Assembly: GCF_902859585.1 (NCBI RefSeq)
Contig: NZ_CADIJM010000003.1
Coordinates: forward strand, 310,001 to 374,000
Source: Achromobacter animicus
Lineage (GTDB): Bacteria; Pseudomonadota; Gammaproteobacteria; Burkholderiales; Burkholderiaceae_B
Direction: 5' to 3'
Length of the DNA: 64,000 nucleotides
Position 1 is the stretch's first letter. The number at the start of each line of letters is the position of its first letter. The notes below the pieces were generated by a model, which saw only the letters and a program-made list of their open reading frames with translations, was not told the DNA's origin and ran no database searches. A program made the position numbers and the translations under genes. Positions 16,538 to 25,387 of the stretch are shown in pieces.

Positions 16538-17314
16538 CTAGCGCAGCGCCACGCTCATGCCGCCGTCGGCCATCACCACCGCGCCGACGATATAGCTGGC
16601 TTTGTCGGATGCCAGGAACGCAATCACCTCCGCGATCTCGCGCGGCTCGGCCGCGCGCCGGATCGGCGCGTTCTTGCCGTGCTCGGCCAGGAAGCCCGGA
16701 CCGTCCGCATGGATGTGGTTGGTGATGTTGGTGACCACGTCGCCCGACCCCACGGCGTTCACCCGGATGCCGTGCTCGATGGCCTCCAGCGACAACGCGC
16801 GCGTCAGCTGCGCCAGCGCGCCTTTGGACGCCGCGTAGGCCGCAATGGTCGGAAAGGCCTGGTAGCAGGCGTACGAGCCGACGTTGACGATCGCGCCACG
16901 GCCCGCCGGCACCATCACGCGCATCGCTTCACGGGAAAACAGGAAGGCGCCCGTGGCGTTCACGGCAAGAATGCCTTCCCAGTCGTCCAGCGTCATGTCG
17001 ATCACCGGCTTGTTGATGATGACGCCCGCGTTGTTCACCAGGATGTCCAGCCTGCCGAAGCGGTCCATCGCGGTCTTGACCGCCTTTTCGGCGCTGTCTT
17101 CCCGCGAGATATCGGCCACCAGGGGCTCGACGCCGGGCCGCGCCAGCGCGCGCACGGCTTCGTCCCGGTCCACCGCCACGACGCGGGCGCCCTGCGCGTG
17201 CAGGAGTTCCAGGGTGGCCAGGCCGATGCCGCTGGCGGCGCCGGTCACGATGGCCGTCCGGCCGGAAAAGGGTTGGTCTGAAGCGGGTTGGTCAGAAATA
17301 GTCGTTGCCGTCAT
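16538..17314 (-). CDS. Short-chain dehydrogenase/reductase (classical SDR)
   Basis: A 258-residue SDR. The cofactor motif is TAIVTGAASGIGLA, then NNAG (LDILVNNAGVI), catalytic Ser in VNVGSYAC and Tyr-x3-Lys in AAYAASKGAL, all intact. The Asp after the second strand (VVAVDRDE) suggests NAD preference. I chose the ATG at 17314; the preceding frame is unsupported. It follows the second SDR gene by 25 bp on the same strand, so the two likely form an operon. An AraC regulator lies divergent. Substrate unknown. Confidence 0.9.
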   Translation of the reverse strand: MTATTISDQPASDQPFSGRTAIVTGAASGIGLATLELLHAQGARVVAVDRDEAVRALARPGVEPLVADISREDSAEKAVKTAMDRFGRLDILVNNAGVIINKPVIDMTLDDWEGILAVNATGAFLFSREAMRVMVPAGRGAIVNVGSYACYQAFPTIAAYAASKGALAQLTRALSLEAIEHGIRVNAVGSGDVVTNITNHIHADGPGFLAEHGKNAPIRRAAEPREIAEVIAFLASDKASYIVGAVVMADGGMSVALR

Positions 17315-17339
17315 GGTTCGATTCCTTAGGGTTGCAGGT

Positions 17340-18083
17340 TCAATGCGGGCTGGCCGTCGGGCGCACCACCACTTCGCTGACGTCCACGTCGTCAGGCTGT
17401 TCGATGGCGTAGGCAATGGCGCGGGCGATGGCGTCCGGGTGCAGGGCCACGCGGCGGAACGACTGCATCGCCACGCGCGCGGTGTCGTCGGTAATCGTGT
17501 CGGCCAGCTCCGATTCAACGACGCCGGGGCAGACCACCGTCACGCGAATCTTGTTGGTCTCCTGGCGCAAGCCGTCCGAGATCGCGCGAACCGCAAACTT
17601 GGTCGCGCAGTACACCGCCGCCGTCGGCGACACGGCGAGCCCGCCGATGGAAGACACGTTGATCACCTGTCCGTGTCCCTGGCGCTCCATGCCCGGCAAC
17701 ACGGCGGCGATGCCGTGCAGCACGCCGCGGATGTTCACGTCGATCATCCGGTCCCACTCGTCCACCTTCAGAGAATTCAGCGGCGACAGCGGCATCACGC
17801 CCGCGTTGTTGACGATCACGTCCACCTGCCCGTAGGCCGCCTCGGCGCCGCGCACGAAGTCCCGCATGTCCTCGGCCGACGTGACGTCCAGCGCGCGAAA
17901 CGCTGCCGTACCGCCGTTTGCCCGAATCTCTTGCACCAGTGTTTCCAGCCGGTCCGTGCGGCGCGCCCCGACGTACACGCGGTGGCCCTGCGCGGCCAGC
18001 AGCCGCGCCGTCGCCTCGCCGATGCCGCTGCTGGCGCCGGTGATCAGCACCACTTTGGATTGCCGCTTCTGTGTTGCAGTCAT
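17340..18083 (-). CDS. Short-chain dehydrogenase/reductase (YdfG-like SDR)
   Basis: A 247-residue SDR with VVLITGASSGIGEA, an Arg-rich second-strand end (VGARRTDRL) that suggests NADPH use, NNAG, catalytic Ser in INVSSIGG and YCATK. The C-terminal part (LRQETNKIRVTVVCPGVVESEL) resembles the YdfG-type oxidoreductases of hydroxy acids. Two in-frame ATGs exist at 18089 and 18083; GGAG is 2 bases from the first and 8 from the second, so I chose 18083. It is the first gene of the SDR pair and divergent from the AraC regulator, which probably controls both. Confidence 0.88.
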   Translation of the reverse strand: MTATQKRQSKVVLITGASSGIGEATARLLAAQGHRVYVGARRTDRLETLVQEIRANGGTAAFRALDVTSAEDMRDFVRGAEAAYGQVDVIVNNAGVMPLSPLNSLKVDEWDRMIDVNIRGVLHGIAAVLPGMERQGHGQVINVSSIGGLAVSPTAAVYCATKFAVRAISDGLRQETNKIRVTVVCPGVVESELADTITDDTARVAMQSFRRVALHPDAIARAIAYAIEQPDDVDVSEVVVRPTASPH

Positions 18084-18248
18084 GGTCATTTCTCCAAGTC
18101 GTTGACGTGACTGAAATGCTAAGGATTGCGGCCCCGCGCGCGAATACCTGCGTCTATCGCACCCTTGCCCATTCCTATTGCGCACCCTGTTCCGCCCCGA
18201 TGGACGCCGGTAGAATGTCCACCACCGGAACCGAACCACGGATGCCCC

Positions 18249-19217
18249 ATGACGCTGCCGTCCAATCCGCTGTCGCGCGAAATGATTGCCCTCATCGACC
18301 GCCTGGCGCCCAACGAGGGCTACAGCCTGTCCGCGCTGGACGGCGTGCGCTTCATGCGCTCGGACCGGCCGCTGGGCCGAACGCCGGTGCTTTACGAGCC
18401 CGGCATCGTCATCGTGTGCCAGGGCCGCAAGCTTGGCTTTCTGGGCGACGAGACCTACGTCTACGACGCGCAGCACTTTCTGGTGCTGTCCGTGCCCCTG
18501 CCCTTTTCCACGGAGACGCAGGCCAGCAAGGAAGAGCCCATGCTCGCGGTGTCCATCCGGATGGATCTGGCGACCGTGGCCGATCTGGTGGTGGCGATCG
18601 ATAACCGCTCGGGCGAAGGTCCCGAAGCCGCAGCGGGCGCCCACAACGGCGACGCGCCGCTCGGCATCGCCTCGACCCCCCTGTCCCCTGAACTGGCCGA
18701 CGCCACCGTGCGCCTCTTGCGCGCGCTGTGCCATCCGCTCGATGCCGAGATCCTCGGCCCGGCGCTGGTGCGCGAAATTTGCTTTCGCGTCCTGAGCGGC
18801 GAGCAAGGCGGCGCCTTGCGCGCCGCCCTCGCGCATCCGGGCCGCTTCGGCCGCGTTGCCCGCGCGCTGCGCCGCATCCATACGGACTATTCCCAGCCGC
18901 TGGACGTGACGCACCTGGCGCAGGAAGCCGGCATGAGCGTCCCCGCGTTTCACGTCAATTTCAAGGCGGTGACGCAGACCTCGCCCATTCAGTACATCAA
19001 GTCCACGCGGCTGCATCAGGCCCGGCTCATGATGATCCGCGACGGCCTGACCGCCGCGTCGGCCTCGGCCCGCGTCGGCTACGAAAGCGCATCGCAATTC
19101 AGCCGCGAGTTCAAGCGATTCTTTGGCCGCACGCCTGTGGAGGAAGTGCGCGATATGAAGGCGTCGTTCGCGCTGTCGCCCGCGGCCGCCATCGGCGATT
19201 TCGCGTCCCGGCACTGA
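18249..19217 (+). CDS. AraC-family regulator (AraC_N type)
   Basis: A 322-residue regulator with an N-terminal AraC_N/cupin-like domain (RTPVLYEPGIVIVCQGRKLGFLGDETYVYDAQHFLVLSV) and two C-terminal helix-turn-helix motifs (residues about 220-300: QPLDVTHLAQEAGMSVPAFHVNFK and RVGYESASQFSREFKRFFGRTP). Regulators of this subfamily often sit divergent from the oxidoreductase they control and respond to aldehydes or similar electrophiles, as YqhC does. Here the divergent SDR pair fits that scheme. Confidence 0.92.
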   Translation: MTLPSNPLSREMIALIDRLAPNEGYSLSALDGVRFMRSDRPLGRTPVLYEPGIVIVCQGRKLGFLGDETYVYDAQHFLVLSVPLPFSTETQASKEEPMLAVSIRMDLATVADLVVAIDNRSGEGPEAAAGAHNGDAPLGIASTPLSPELADATVRLLRALCHPLDAEILGPALVREICFRVLSGEQGGALRAALAHPGRFGRVARALRRIHTDYSQPLDVTHLAQEAGMSVPAFHVNFKAVTQTSPIQYIKSTRLHQARLMMIRDGLTAASASARVGYESASQFSREFKRFFGRTPVEEVRDMKASFALSPAAAIGDFASRH

Positions 19218-19279
19218 CGCGGGCGCGGCGCCTCATCGTGTAGCATTCGGCGCACCTGTTGCCACCCTCACGAATCACG

Positions 19280-20968
19280 ATGTCCCACGAGTCCCGCGCC
19301 ATTGGCCTGCATCACAAGACCGCCCAGCAGATCCAGGATGAAACGCTTGCCGCCATCCATGGCTGGTTCGACAAGCTGGAAGCGCGCGACGACATCGACG
19401 CGATCGTGGCCCGCACACCGCTGCAGGCCGGCATCCACAGCGAGATCCTGCTGGAGTACGAGCCCTCGCGCATCATGTTCGACGTCATGCCCAGCTGGGA
19501 GCCCGACGACGAAGACGGCCTGCGCGCCGAAGGCCGTAACGGCCCGCTCAGTCCCGATGCCGTCCACGAATCGCTGGCGCCCGTGCTGCGCGAGGCCGTG
19601 CTTGAACGCATCGCCCGGCTTGCCGGCAAACCGCACCTGGACCACCACTTCCGCTTTCGCGCGCAGTTCCCCACCACCGAGGGCCGGCTGCGCCTGACGC
19701 TGGTGGACCACACCGACGAGGCCAAGCAGCAAGGCCTGCGCGAACGCGTCGCGCAATACGTAGACCAGGAAGTGCTGAACGGCGCCCAACCCACAGGCCG
19801 CCTGCACATCAGCCTGCTGTGCCGCCATCTGCTGAACGAACGCCTGTTTCCCAAGTTCGATTACCCCTGGCTGATTGCCGTCTTCACGCGCGTGCTGGCG
19901 CTGAACGCGGGCCAGGAGTCGCTGGCCGAGCAGCGGGGCTCCATCATCCACGCGCTGCGCCGCTGGTCCGAGGAACAGTATCTGCCGCGTTATTTCGACG
20001 TGTCGCAGAACGCCTTCCGCACGAACACCTACAAGCTCAAGCCCGGCGCAACGCTGGATGCCAACGACCGCGGCATCGACCTGCTGCTGTATGCGGCAAC
20101 GCTGATCCTGCGCTTTGAACCCGGCTATGCGCGGCCGCTCGGCCTGACCTTTCTGGAACTGGCGCGCGATGTCGGCAGCGCGCGCGCCGAAACCATGCTG
20201 GCCAGCGGCAGCGGCGCCATTCCCGCCGATTGCACGCGCCTGGCGACCGACACCGTCACCTGCGCCGCCAACGACGTACTGGCCACCGTGTCCATTGCGA
20301 TCCGGCAGGAGTCGCCGGCGGCCTACTGCCTGGCGCTGGACTTCCTCGCCAGCCTGTTGCGCGCGGGCTTTCCGGCCGGCTACCGCATCGAACTGAAAAG
20401 CCGTGCACGCCACTACCTGCCCATCAAGGGCCTGGCCAAGTCCGACACGCATCGCTTTTTTGCCAACGCCGCGCAGTATCCCGAGGCGCACGATGCGCTG
20501 GCGCGCTATGCGCACGCCGCCATCCAGCCCTACGAGTGGTATTCGGATGCGGAGGCAGAAAAGGCCTGCCTGTCCGGCACGTATGCGGCGTTTGCGCTGG
20601 GTCTGGCCGACGCCAGCCACTTTGCGCTGCTGCGCCACTACATGGATCTGGTGGACGACGAACATCAGTCAGTGCAGGACCGCTACACCACCGTGTTCCT
20701 CGAACAGCATGGGCTGACGCCGCAGACCCTTGCCACCGTCGTGGCATGCCTGTCCGTCTGCACCGACGGCTTCAAACCGCCCGCGGGGTTCACGATTGAA
20801 GATGCGCCATTGCTTGCGCTGCTGGCTGACGCACTGGCCGCACTGCCCGAGCACCTGAGGGCGCATGTGCGCGAACGGCTGTTCGGATCCGACAAGAAGC
20901 TGGCGGCACTGGCGCGCAAGGCGGACGAACCGAAAAAGGCGCTGCTGCTGCAACTGCTGGCGCAATAA
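19280..20968 (+). CDS. Large unassigned cytoplasmic protein
   Basis: A 562-residue protein, MSHESRAIGLHHKTAQQIQDETLAAIHGWF onward. It is mostly helical, with no signal peptide, membrane segment or recognisable catalytic motif. Codon use and GC match the neighbourhood, and the frame is long and uninterrupted. I chose the ATG at 19280; a TTG seven codons earlier is less likely. I do not recognise the family with confidence. Together with the unassigned genes at 5330, 23176 and 24010 it belongs to a set of single, non-operonic proteins of this region. Confidence 0.75.
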   Translation: MSHESRAIGLHHKTAQQIQDETLAAIHGWFDKLEARDDIDAIVARTPLQAGIHSEILLEYEPSRIMFDVMPSWEPDDEDGLRAEGRNGPLSPDAVHESLAPVLREAVLERIARLAGKPHLDHHFRFRAQFPTTEGRLRLTLVDHTDEAKQQGLRERVAQYVDQEVLNGAQPTGRLHISLLCRHLLNERLFPKFDYPWLIAVFTRVLALNAGQESLAEQRGSIIHALRRWSEEQYLPRYFDVSQNAFRTNTYKLKPGATLDANDRGIDLLLYAATLILRFEPGYARPLGLTFLELARDVGSARAETMLASGSGAIPADCTRLATDTVTCAANDVLATVSIAIRQESPAAYCLALDFLASLLRAGFPAGYRIELKSRARHYLPIKGLAKSDTHRFFANAAQYPEAHDALARYAHAAIQPYEWYSDAEAEKACLSGTYAAFALGLADASHFALLRHYMDLVDDEHQSVQDRYTTVFLEQHGLTPQTLATVVACLSVCTDGFKPPAGFTIEDAPLLALLADALAALPEHLRAHVRERLFGSDKKLAALARKADEPKKALLLQLLAQ

Positions 20969-21264
20969 GCGCGGCGGTGTCAGGCGGCGATATGCAGGGG
21001 TTTCGCGCCAGTTGAATTTTCCTGGTATCGCCGCATCAACACGCCATTTTCCTTGCGGGAAAGCACAGCAAAATCATCATCGCCCGCAAATTTGCGACGA
21101 TAATCTGCGCTGGGCCCGCCGCTATCCCTGTACGCTCCCTGCGACGCGCTCTCCGCTTTGATCCGCAGCAGCGGTGCGCCGCCATGTCTTGCCGGCCGGC
21201 GCCACCTACCACCATCTGTGACACGTAGCAGCGATTACGTTTGAACCAGAGTTGGAGGCTCGCC
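20969..21264. other. Intergenic region before the LuxR-type regulator
   Basis: About 296 bp without a supported gene. It should hold the regulator's promoter. I see no hairpin terminator, repeat or RNA gene in it. Confidence 0.4.
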
Positions 21265-22350
21265 ATGCCCGATCATCGAATCGCATTGCGCCGCGCCGTC
21301 GAGGCCGTCGACCACCTGACCGACCCCGAACCGCCGTGGCGCGACATCCTGGGCACCGCCCGCGATCTTGTCGGGGCCGACAGCGGCGCGCTCATCGTGT
21401 TCGACGCCAGGAACAAGCTGCTGACCCTGACCGCCATCGGCTTTTCCGACGCGTGCGTCTCGGATTACCAGGAGCACTACTGCAACTGCGACATCGTTGA
21501 GCAGGAGGGGCGCAATGCCCCCGCCGGCACCTGGCTGGACACCACGCGGATGTACGAACCCGCGCAGTTGCAGCGCACCGAGTTCTATGCGGACTTCATG
21601 GCCCGGCATCGCATGGCGCAGGTGCTGTCGCTCATCATCGAATCGAACACCGTGCTGCACGCCGCGATCGGCTTTCAGCGTTCGTCCATCGACGCGAAGG
21701 CCAGCGACCGGCTGCAATCCGGCGACTACGCCCGCTACTTCCGCGCGCTGCGCCACCACTTGTCGCAACGCGAGCGCAACCGCGCAATCGGATGGAAGTC
21801 GCTGGAAAGCGCGTTTTCCGATGTCAACGAAGCCGTGCTGCTGATCAGCGTGGATTGCATCGTCGACAAACTGTCGCCGTTGGCCGTGGGCTTCCTGGAC
21901 GACGTCAACGGCTGGACGCTGCACGGCCGCCGGCTGCGCCATGCGGACGCCAAGGTGCAGCGGCTGTTGGATGCGCACTGTGCCGCCGTCGCGCGTGACG
22001 GCCAGATGCGGTCGATGGCCACGGCTTCGGGTTGGGGCGAGCTGTTCTGGGTCGACATCAGCGCCGCGCCGCCTGCGCTCAGCCTCATCGGCGGCCGGAT
22101 GCTGCTGATGCGAATGCGCAAGAAGAGCGCGTTCGCGATGCCGGACGTCACCAAGCTCCAATCGGTGTTCTCCATCACGCATGCCGAAGCCGCGGTGCTG
22201 GCCGGACTGGCCGCCGGTCACAGCGTCGAGGAAGTGGCCACGCTGCGCCACGCCTCGGTCCTGACGGTGCGCAAGCAGGTGGCGTCTCTGCTGACCAAGA
22301 TGGAGTGCAGCCGCCAATCCGAACTGGTCCGCCTGGCGTCGTTGTTGTAG
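21265..22350 (+). CDS. GAF-like sensor with LuxR-type helix-turn-helix
   Basis: A 361-residue regulator. Residues about 15-160 resemble a GAF sensor (WRDILGTARDLVGADSGALIVFDARNKLLTLTAIGFSD), a middle segment looks PAS-like (VNEAVLLISVDCIVDKLSPLA), and the C-terminus carries a LuxR helix-turn-helix (FSITHAEAAVLAGLAAGHSVEEVATLRHASVLTVRKQVASLLTKM). TTGGAGG precedes the ATG at 21265. It stands alone, so targets cannot be inferred from neighbours. Confidence 0.88.
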   Translation: MPDHRIALRRAVEAVDHLTDPEPPWRDILGTARDLVGADSGALIVFDARNKLLTLTAIGFSDACVSDYQEHYCNCDIVEQEGRNAPAGTWLDTTRMYEPAQLQRTEFYADFMARHRMAQVLSLIIESNTVLHAAIGFQRSSIDAKASDRLQSGDYARYFRALRHHLSQRERNRAIGWKSLESAFSDVNEAVLLISVDCIVDKLSPLAVGFLDDVNGWTLHGRRLRHADAKVQRLLDAHCAAVARDGQMRSMATASGWGELFWVDISAAPPALSLIGGRMLLMRMRKKSAFAMPDVTKLQSVFSITHAEAAVLAGLAAGHSVEEVATLRHASVLTVRKQVASLLTKMECSRQSELVRLASLL

Positions 22351-22634
22351 GCCTGTGCGCCGCTTGGTGTACTCAGATTTGAGTATGCGGCCTGCACCCA
22401 TGCGGCTCTACGATGAGCACGAAGGCATGAGACCCGGGCCTCCAAGCGCCTGTCGGGTCACCACCCCGTCTGCGCTCGCGATCTGCAGGCCCGCAAACCG
22501 GCGCCTGAGCCCGCCGGACCATGACTCCGCCCATCCGGTCCCGCAGCTGCCCTCGGCCGCGTAGCGCTATCGCGCGCGCCCCGAACGGCACCGGTCCCAA
22601 CGCTGCGCCCCCACGCACCCCCAAGGAGCCCTTC

Positions 22635-22967
22635 ATGAACCCTGTCCTGCCATTCCGCGCCCTTATCCCCGCTGCGCTGGCGGCATTTGCCCTGCTGTCC
22701 AGCCCCGCGGGTGCGCAATCCGCCTCAACCGCGCCGGCGACCGCGGCGCCTTCCTCGGACTTCACGCCCACCCGGGCCGACGTCGAACGCGACCTGGCCG
22801 CATGGCGCGAAGCCGGGCTGGAAGAACAATGGGCTGGCGAGGAAAGCCCGAACGTCAACTCGCCCACGTACATCGAGGACTACAAGAAATACGAATCCAC
22901 CGTCCGGACCGGCGGCATGGGCCAGTCGGCAGCGCAGCCCACAAGCGGGTCGGAGCGCAGGTGGTGA
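22635..22967 (+). CDS. DUF4148-type small secreted protein
   Basis: A 110-residue protein with a signal peptide (MNPVLPFRALIPAALAAFALLSSPAGAQ), a Ser/Ala/Thr-rich linker and TRADVERDLAAWREAGLEE, followed by a Tyr/Pro-containing stretch (NSPTYIEDYKKYE). This is the DUF4148 layout, a family abundant in Burkholderiales and of unknown function. AAGGAG lies at ideal distance from the ATG at 22635, which sets the start inside a longer open frame. Predicted periplasmic. Confidence 0.85.
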   Translation: MNPVLPFRALIPAALAAFALLSSPAGAQSASTAPATAAPSSDFTPTRADVERDLAAWREAGLEEQWAGEESPNVNSPTYIEDYKKYESTVRTGGMGQSAAQPTSGSERRW

Positions 22968-23175
22968 TGTCTGCAACACGATGACCTCGCGCGGCGACGG
23001 GGCTGCCCTACCCCGCCGCGCGACGCCATTTGGCAAATAATCGGCGGATCGGTTTGCATCTGGTAACGAGGGGGATACCATCCCCCTTTATCCTCTGCGG
23101 GACACGCTGCGGGCCTGATCCTCCGCCGCCCGCTCGGCCCGCGCCGGCTCCTGCGGCGCGGCCACGACCGACACC

Positions 23176-23997
23176 ATGACCGCCATCACCCACGCCCAGG
23201 CGCTGAAGAAACTCGCCGCCGACATCCTGGTCCAGACGCTGGACGAAGACCTTGCGCGCCTGCTGGCAGACACCATGGCGCGCGCCCGCCATGACGCCGC
23301 CATTGCGGCCAACCCATCGGACAGCGTACTGACGCGCCTGCTGCGCCGCTGGCACTGCGTGCTGCAGGCGGGCGACGACGCGGCTTCGCCGCTGTATCGC
23401 CACAAGACCGCCGTGGCGCTGGCCATCCTGCTGCACAAGTACGGCATCGCCGACGCCGGCATCGCGGACCGCGCGGATGCCGCCATCGACGCCCTGAACG
23501 AGGCCGTAGCCCTGAGCGACGATTTTCATCGCAAGACCGCCGCGATCAAGGCCGCCTTCCTGCACACGCCGCCCGCACCGCTCAAGCGCGCGCCCGGCCT
23601 GCCCGACAGCCTGACGTTCTACCGGGCGGGCGACGTGGTGTCATACCAGCTCGACGGCCGCTATCACGCAGCGTATGTCCACCACTGCGCGCAGACCAAC
23701 CAGAGTCCGGTCATCGAGTTCTACGACGCCGTCTTCGACCATGTGCCCGCCATCGACGAGGTTCGCGACAAGCCCGCGCGCGGCCGCCGCTACAACGATG
23801 GCAGCGTACGGATCGAACGGATGTCGGTCGCCGGCATGAAGTTCATGCCGGATCCGGCCGGCCAGTTCGTGCTGATCAAGGCCTGCGTGGAAACGCCGCC
23901 GGACACCAGCCGACTGGGCAAGCCGGTGGGCCTGTATGCCGTGTCGGACGTCTTCGACCTGCAAGACAGCGTGGACGGGTTGTTCGGACGCAGCTGA
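23176..23997 (+). CDS. Unassigned cytoplasmic protein
   Basis: A 273-residue protein. The first 130 residues are helical (HAQALKKLAADILVQTLDEDLARLL...). The rest is beta-rich, with SLTFYRAGDVVSYQLDGRYHAAYVHH and SPVIEFYDAVFDHVPAIDEV. No signal, membrane segment or known motif. It converges on the next gene with only 12 bp between stops. I do not recognise the family. Confidence 0.75.
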   Translation: MTAITHAQALKKLAADILVQTLDEDLARLLADTMARARHDAAIAANPSDSVLTRLLRRWHCVLQAGDDAASPLYRHKTAVALAILLHKYGIADAGIADRADAAIDALNEAVALSDDFHRKTAAIKAAFLHTPPAPLKRAPGLPDSLTFYRAGDVVSYQLDGRYHAAYVHHCAQTNQSPVIEFYDAVFDHVPAIDEVRDKPARGRRYNDGSVRIERMSVAGMKFMPDPAGQFVLIKACVETPPDTSRLGKPVGLYAVSDVFDLQDSVDGLFGRS

Positions 23998-24009
23998 ACC
24001 TGCGCCGGT

Positions 24010-25059
24010 TCACGCCAGATACGACGCCACTTCCTCCGGCGTCAGATAGCGCTTGAACGTCATCGACGGCTGCTGCGCCTCGTGGATCGCGCCGTTGAAA
24101 CCCGACCAGTTGCGCTTGGTGCCCTCGTCCGTTTCCAACGCGATCAGCACGCGCTTTCCGTGGCGGGACGGATGGTCGCGCAGCGCGGCTTCGCCCCATG
24201 CCCACTTCAGCATGTTCTTCAGCTCGCCTCCGGCATACGCGCCGGCCTGCAACCACTGGAAGTCGGCCGTGTCGCCATCCATGTCCGGCGTGCGCGAGGC
24301 GATGTCCCGCTGCACGCGCAGCGCCTGCGCGTGTTCGCCGATCAGGATCTGCAGCAGCGTGAGGGCGTGAAAGGTGTTGTTGATGGCGTGGGCCTCGGCG
24401 ATGAAACCCGTTCCGGACGCCGGCAGCACGACCACCAGTTCGTCTTCGTAGCTGACGCGCGATGCCAGCCACAGGAAATGCAGCTGGTCGAACGGCAGGC
24501 TGTCGTTGAGCGAGGTCATGGCATACAGCAAGGCCATCAGCGCGTCGTCGGCGATGAACGCCTGATGATTGCCACGGTGGCGCAAGAGCATGGTCATCAT
24601 CGGCAGCACCAGCACGTCCACGGCCGCTTGCAGGGCTTCGACCTCCCAGAATGCGTCCTGCGGCACCGCTGCCAACCTGGCCTGCGCGTCCGTCCAAGCC
24701 TGGCGGTCGGTCTCTTCGACCTCCTCGTCGTCCTCTTCGACTTCCTGCGCGCAGAACGGTCGCAGGCGTTGCAGCCAATCGCGCAGCAGTGCGTGCAGCG
24801 TGGGAAACAGAATGGCGGGATCGGCGCCGCCCTCCACCAGCGATCCGCCCATCAGCGCAAGCGCCGCAGCATGGGAAGGATGCAGTTGCGGCAGAAGAAG
24901 GGCGCAATCCCGCAGGGCCGCAGCAGTGTTCGCCGGGTTGCGGGCATGGGTCCAGAAGGCGCCAACCTCGGGCCGACTGAAGAACTGCTCCATCGACTCC
25001 AGGTCATCGGCGGCGAGGATGGGACGGGACAGGCTGCGTGCGAGGTCGGAGATCGGCAT
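24010..25059 (-). CDS. Unassigned helical cytoplasmic protein
   Basis: A 349-residue, largely helical protein with an acidic run (EVEEDDEEVEETDRQ) near residue 120 and a C-terminal part ending in KRNWSGFNGAIHEAQQPSMTFKRYL. No signal peptide or catalytic motif. I chose the ATG at 25059; a TTG four codons upstream is the alternative, and neither has a clear ribosome site. Converges with the 273-residue protein gene and is divergent from the acylase. Family not recognised. Confidence 0.72.
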   Translation of the reverse strand: MPISDLARSLSRPILAADDLESMEQFFSRPEVGAFWTHARNPANTAAALRDCALLLPQLHPSHAAALALMGGSLVEGGADPAILFPTLHALLRDWLQRLRPFCAQEVEEDDEEVEETDRQAWTDAQARLAAVPQDAFWEVEALQAAVDVLVLPMMTMLLRHRGNHQAFIADDALMALLYAMTSLNDSLPFDQLHFLWLASRVSYEDELVVVLPASGTGFIAEAHAINNTFHALTLLQILIGEHAQALRVQRDIASRTPDMDGDTADFQWLQAGAYAGGELKNMLKWAWGEAALRDHPSRHGKRVLIALETDEGTKRNWSGFNGAIHEAQQPSMTFKRYLTPEEVASYLA

Positions 25060-25387
25060 GAGGTACGGCAATGGGTGAGGACGGCGAACAGCAAGCGCGC
25101 CCGCGGTATTCAGGGCGCCCGAGTTTACCGGCCGGCGCGCGATGTCGTGACCAAAAATTTCATGCCTGATCGCGTCATTAGACGACGTGATGTCAGCCAG
25201 GTGCGCTTTCCCCTAGTGGCCAGACTTCAACGAAGCGTTACAAGTCCTGCCAGATCTAATCAAATAAAACAGTTCTCCCCACGCTTCTGCTTTAGTTCTA
25301 GTCGCTGCATGGTGTTGCGTTCGGCGCGGCTTCCAGCGTTTGACGTACTGCCGGCAAAGAAAAGATCAACAACCGGAGGAGAAGTCT
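25060..25387. other. Divergent promoter region upstream of the acylase
   Basis: About 330 bp without a gene, more AT-rich than the surroundings around 25250-25310 (TCTAATCAAATAAAAC), consistent with promoters for the acylase and the divergent unassigned gene. GGAGGAGAAG just before 25388 is the acylase ribosome site. No repeat or RNA gene seen. Confidence 0.5.

Noticed and set aside
23995-24012. A terminator hairpin formed by the two converging stop codons
   Set aside because: Only a 6-bp stem (TGAACC/GGTTCA) with no T-run; too weak to call.
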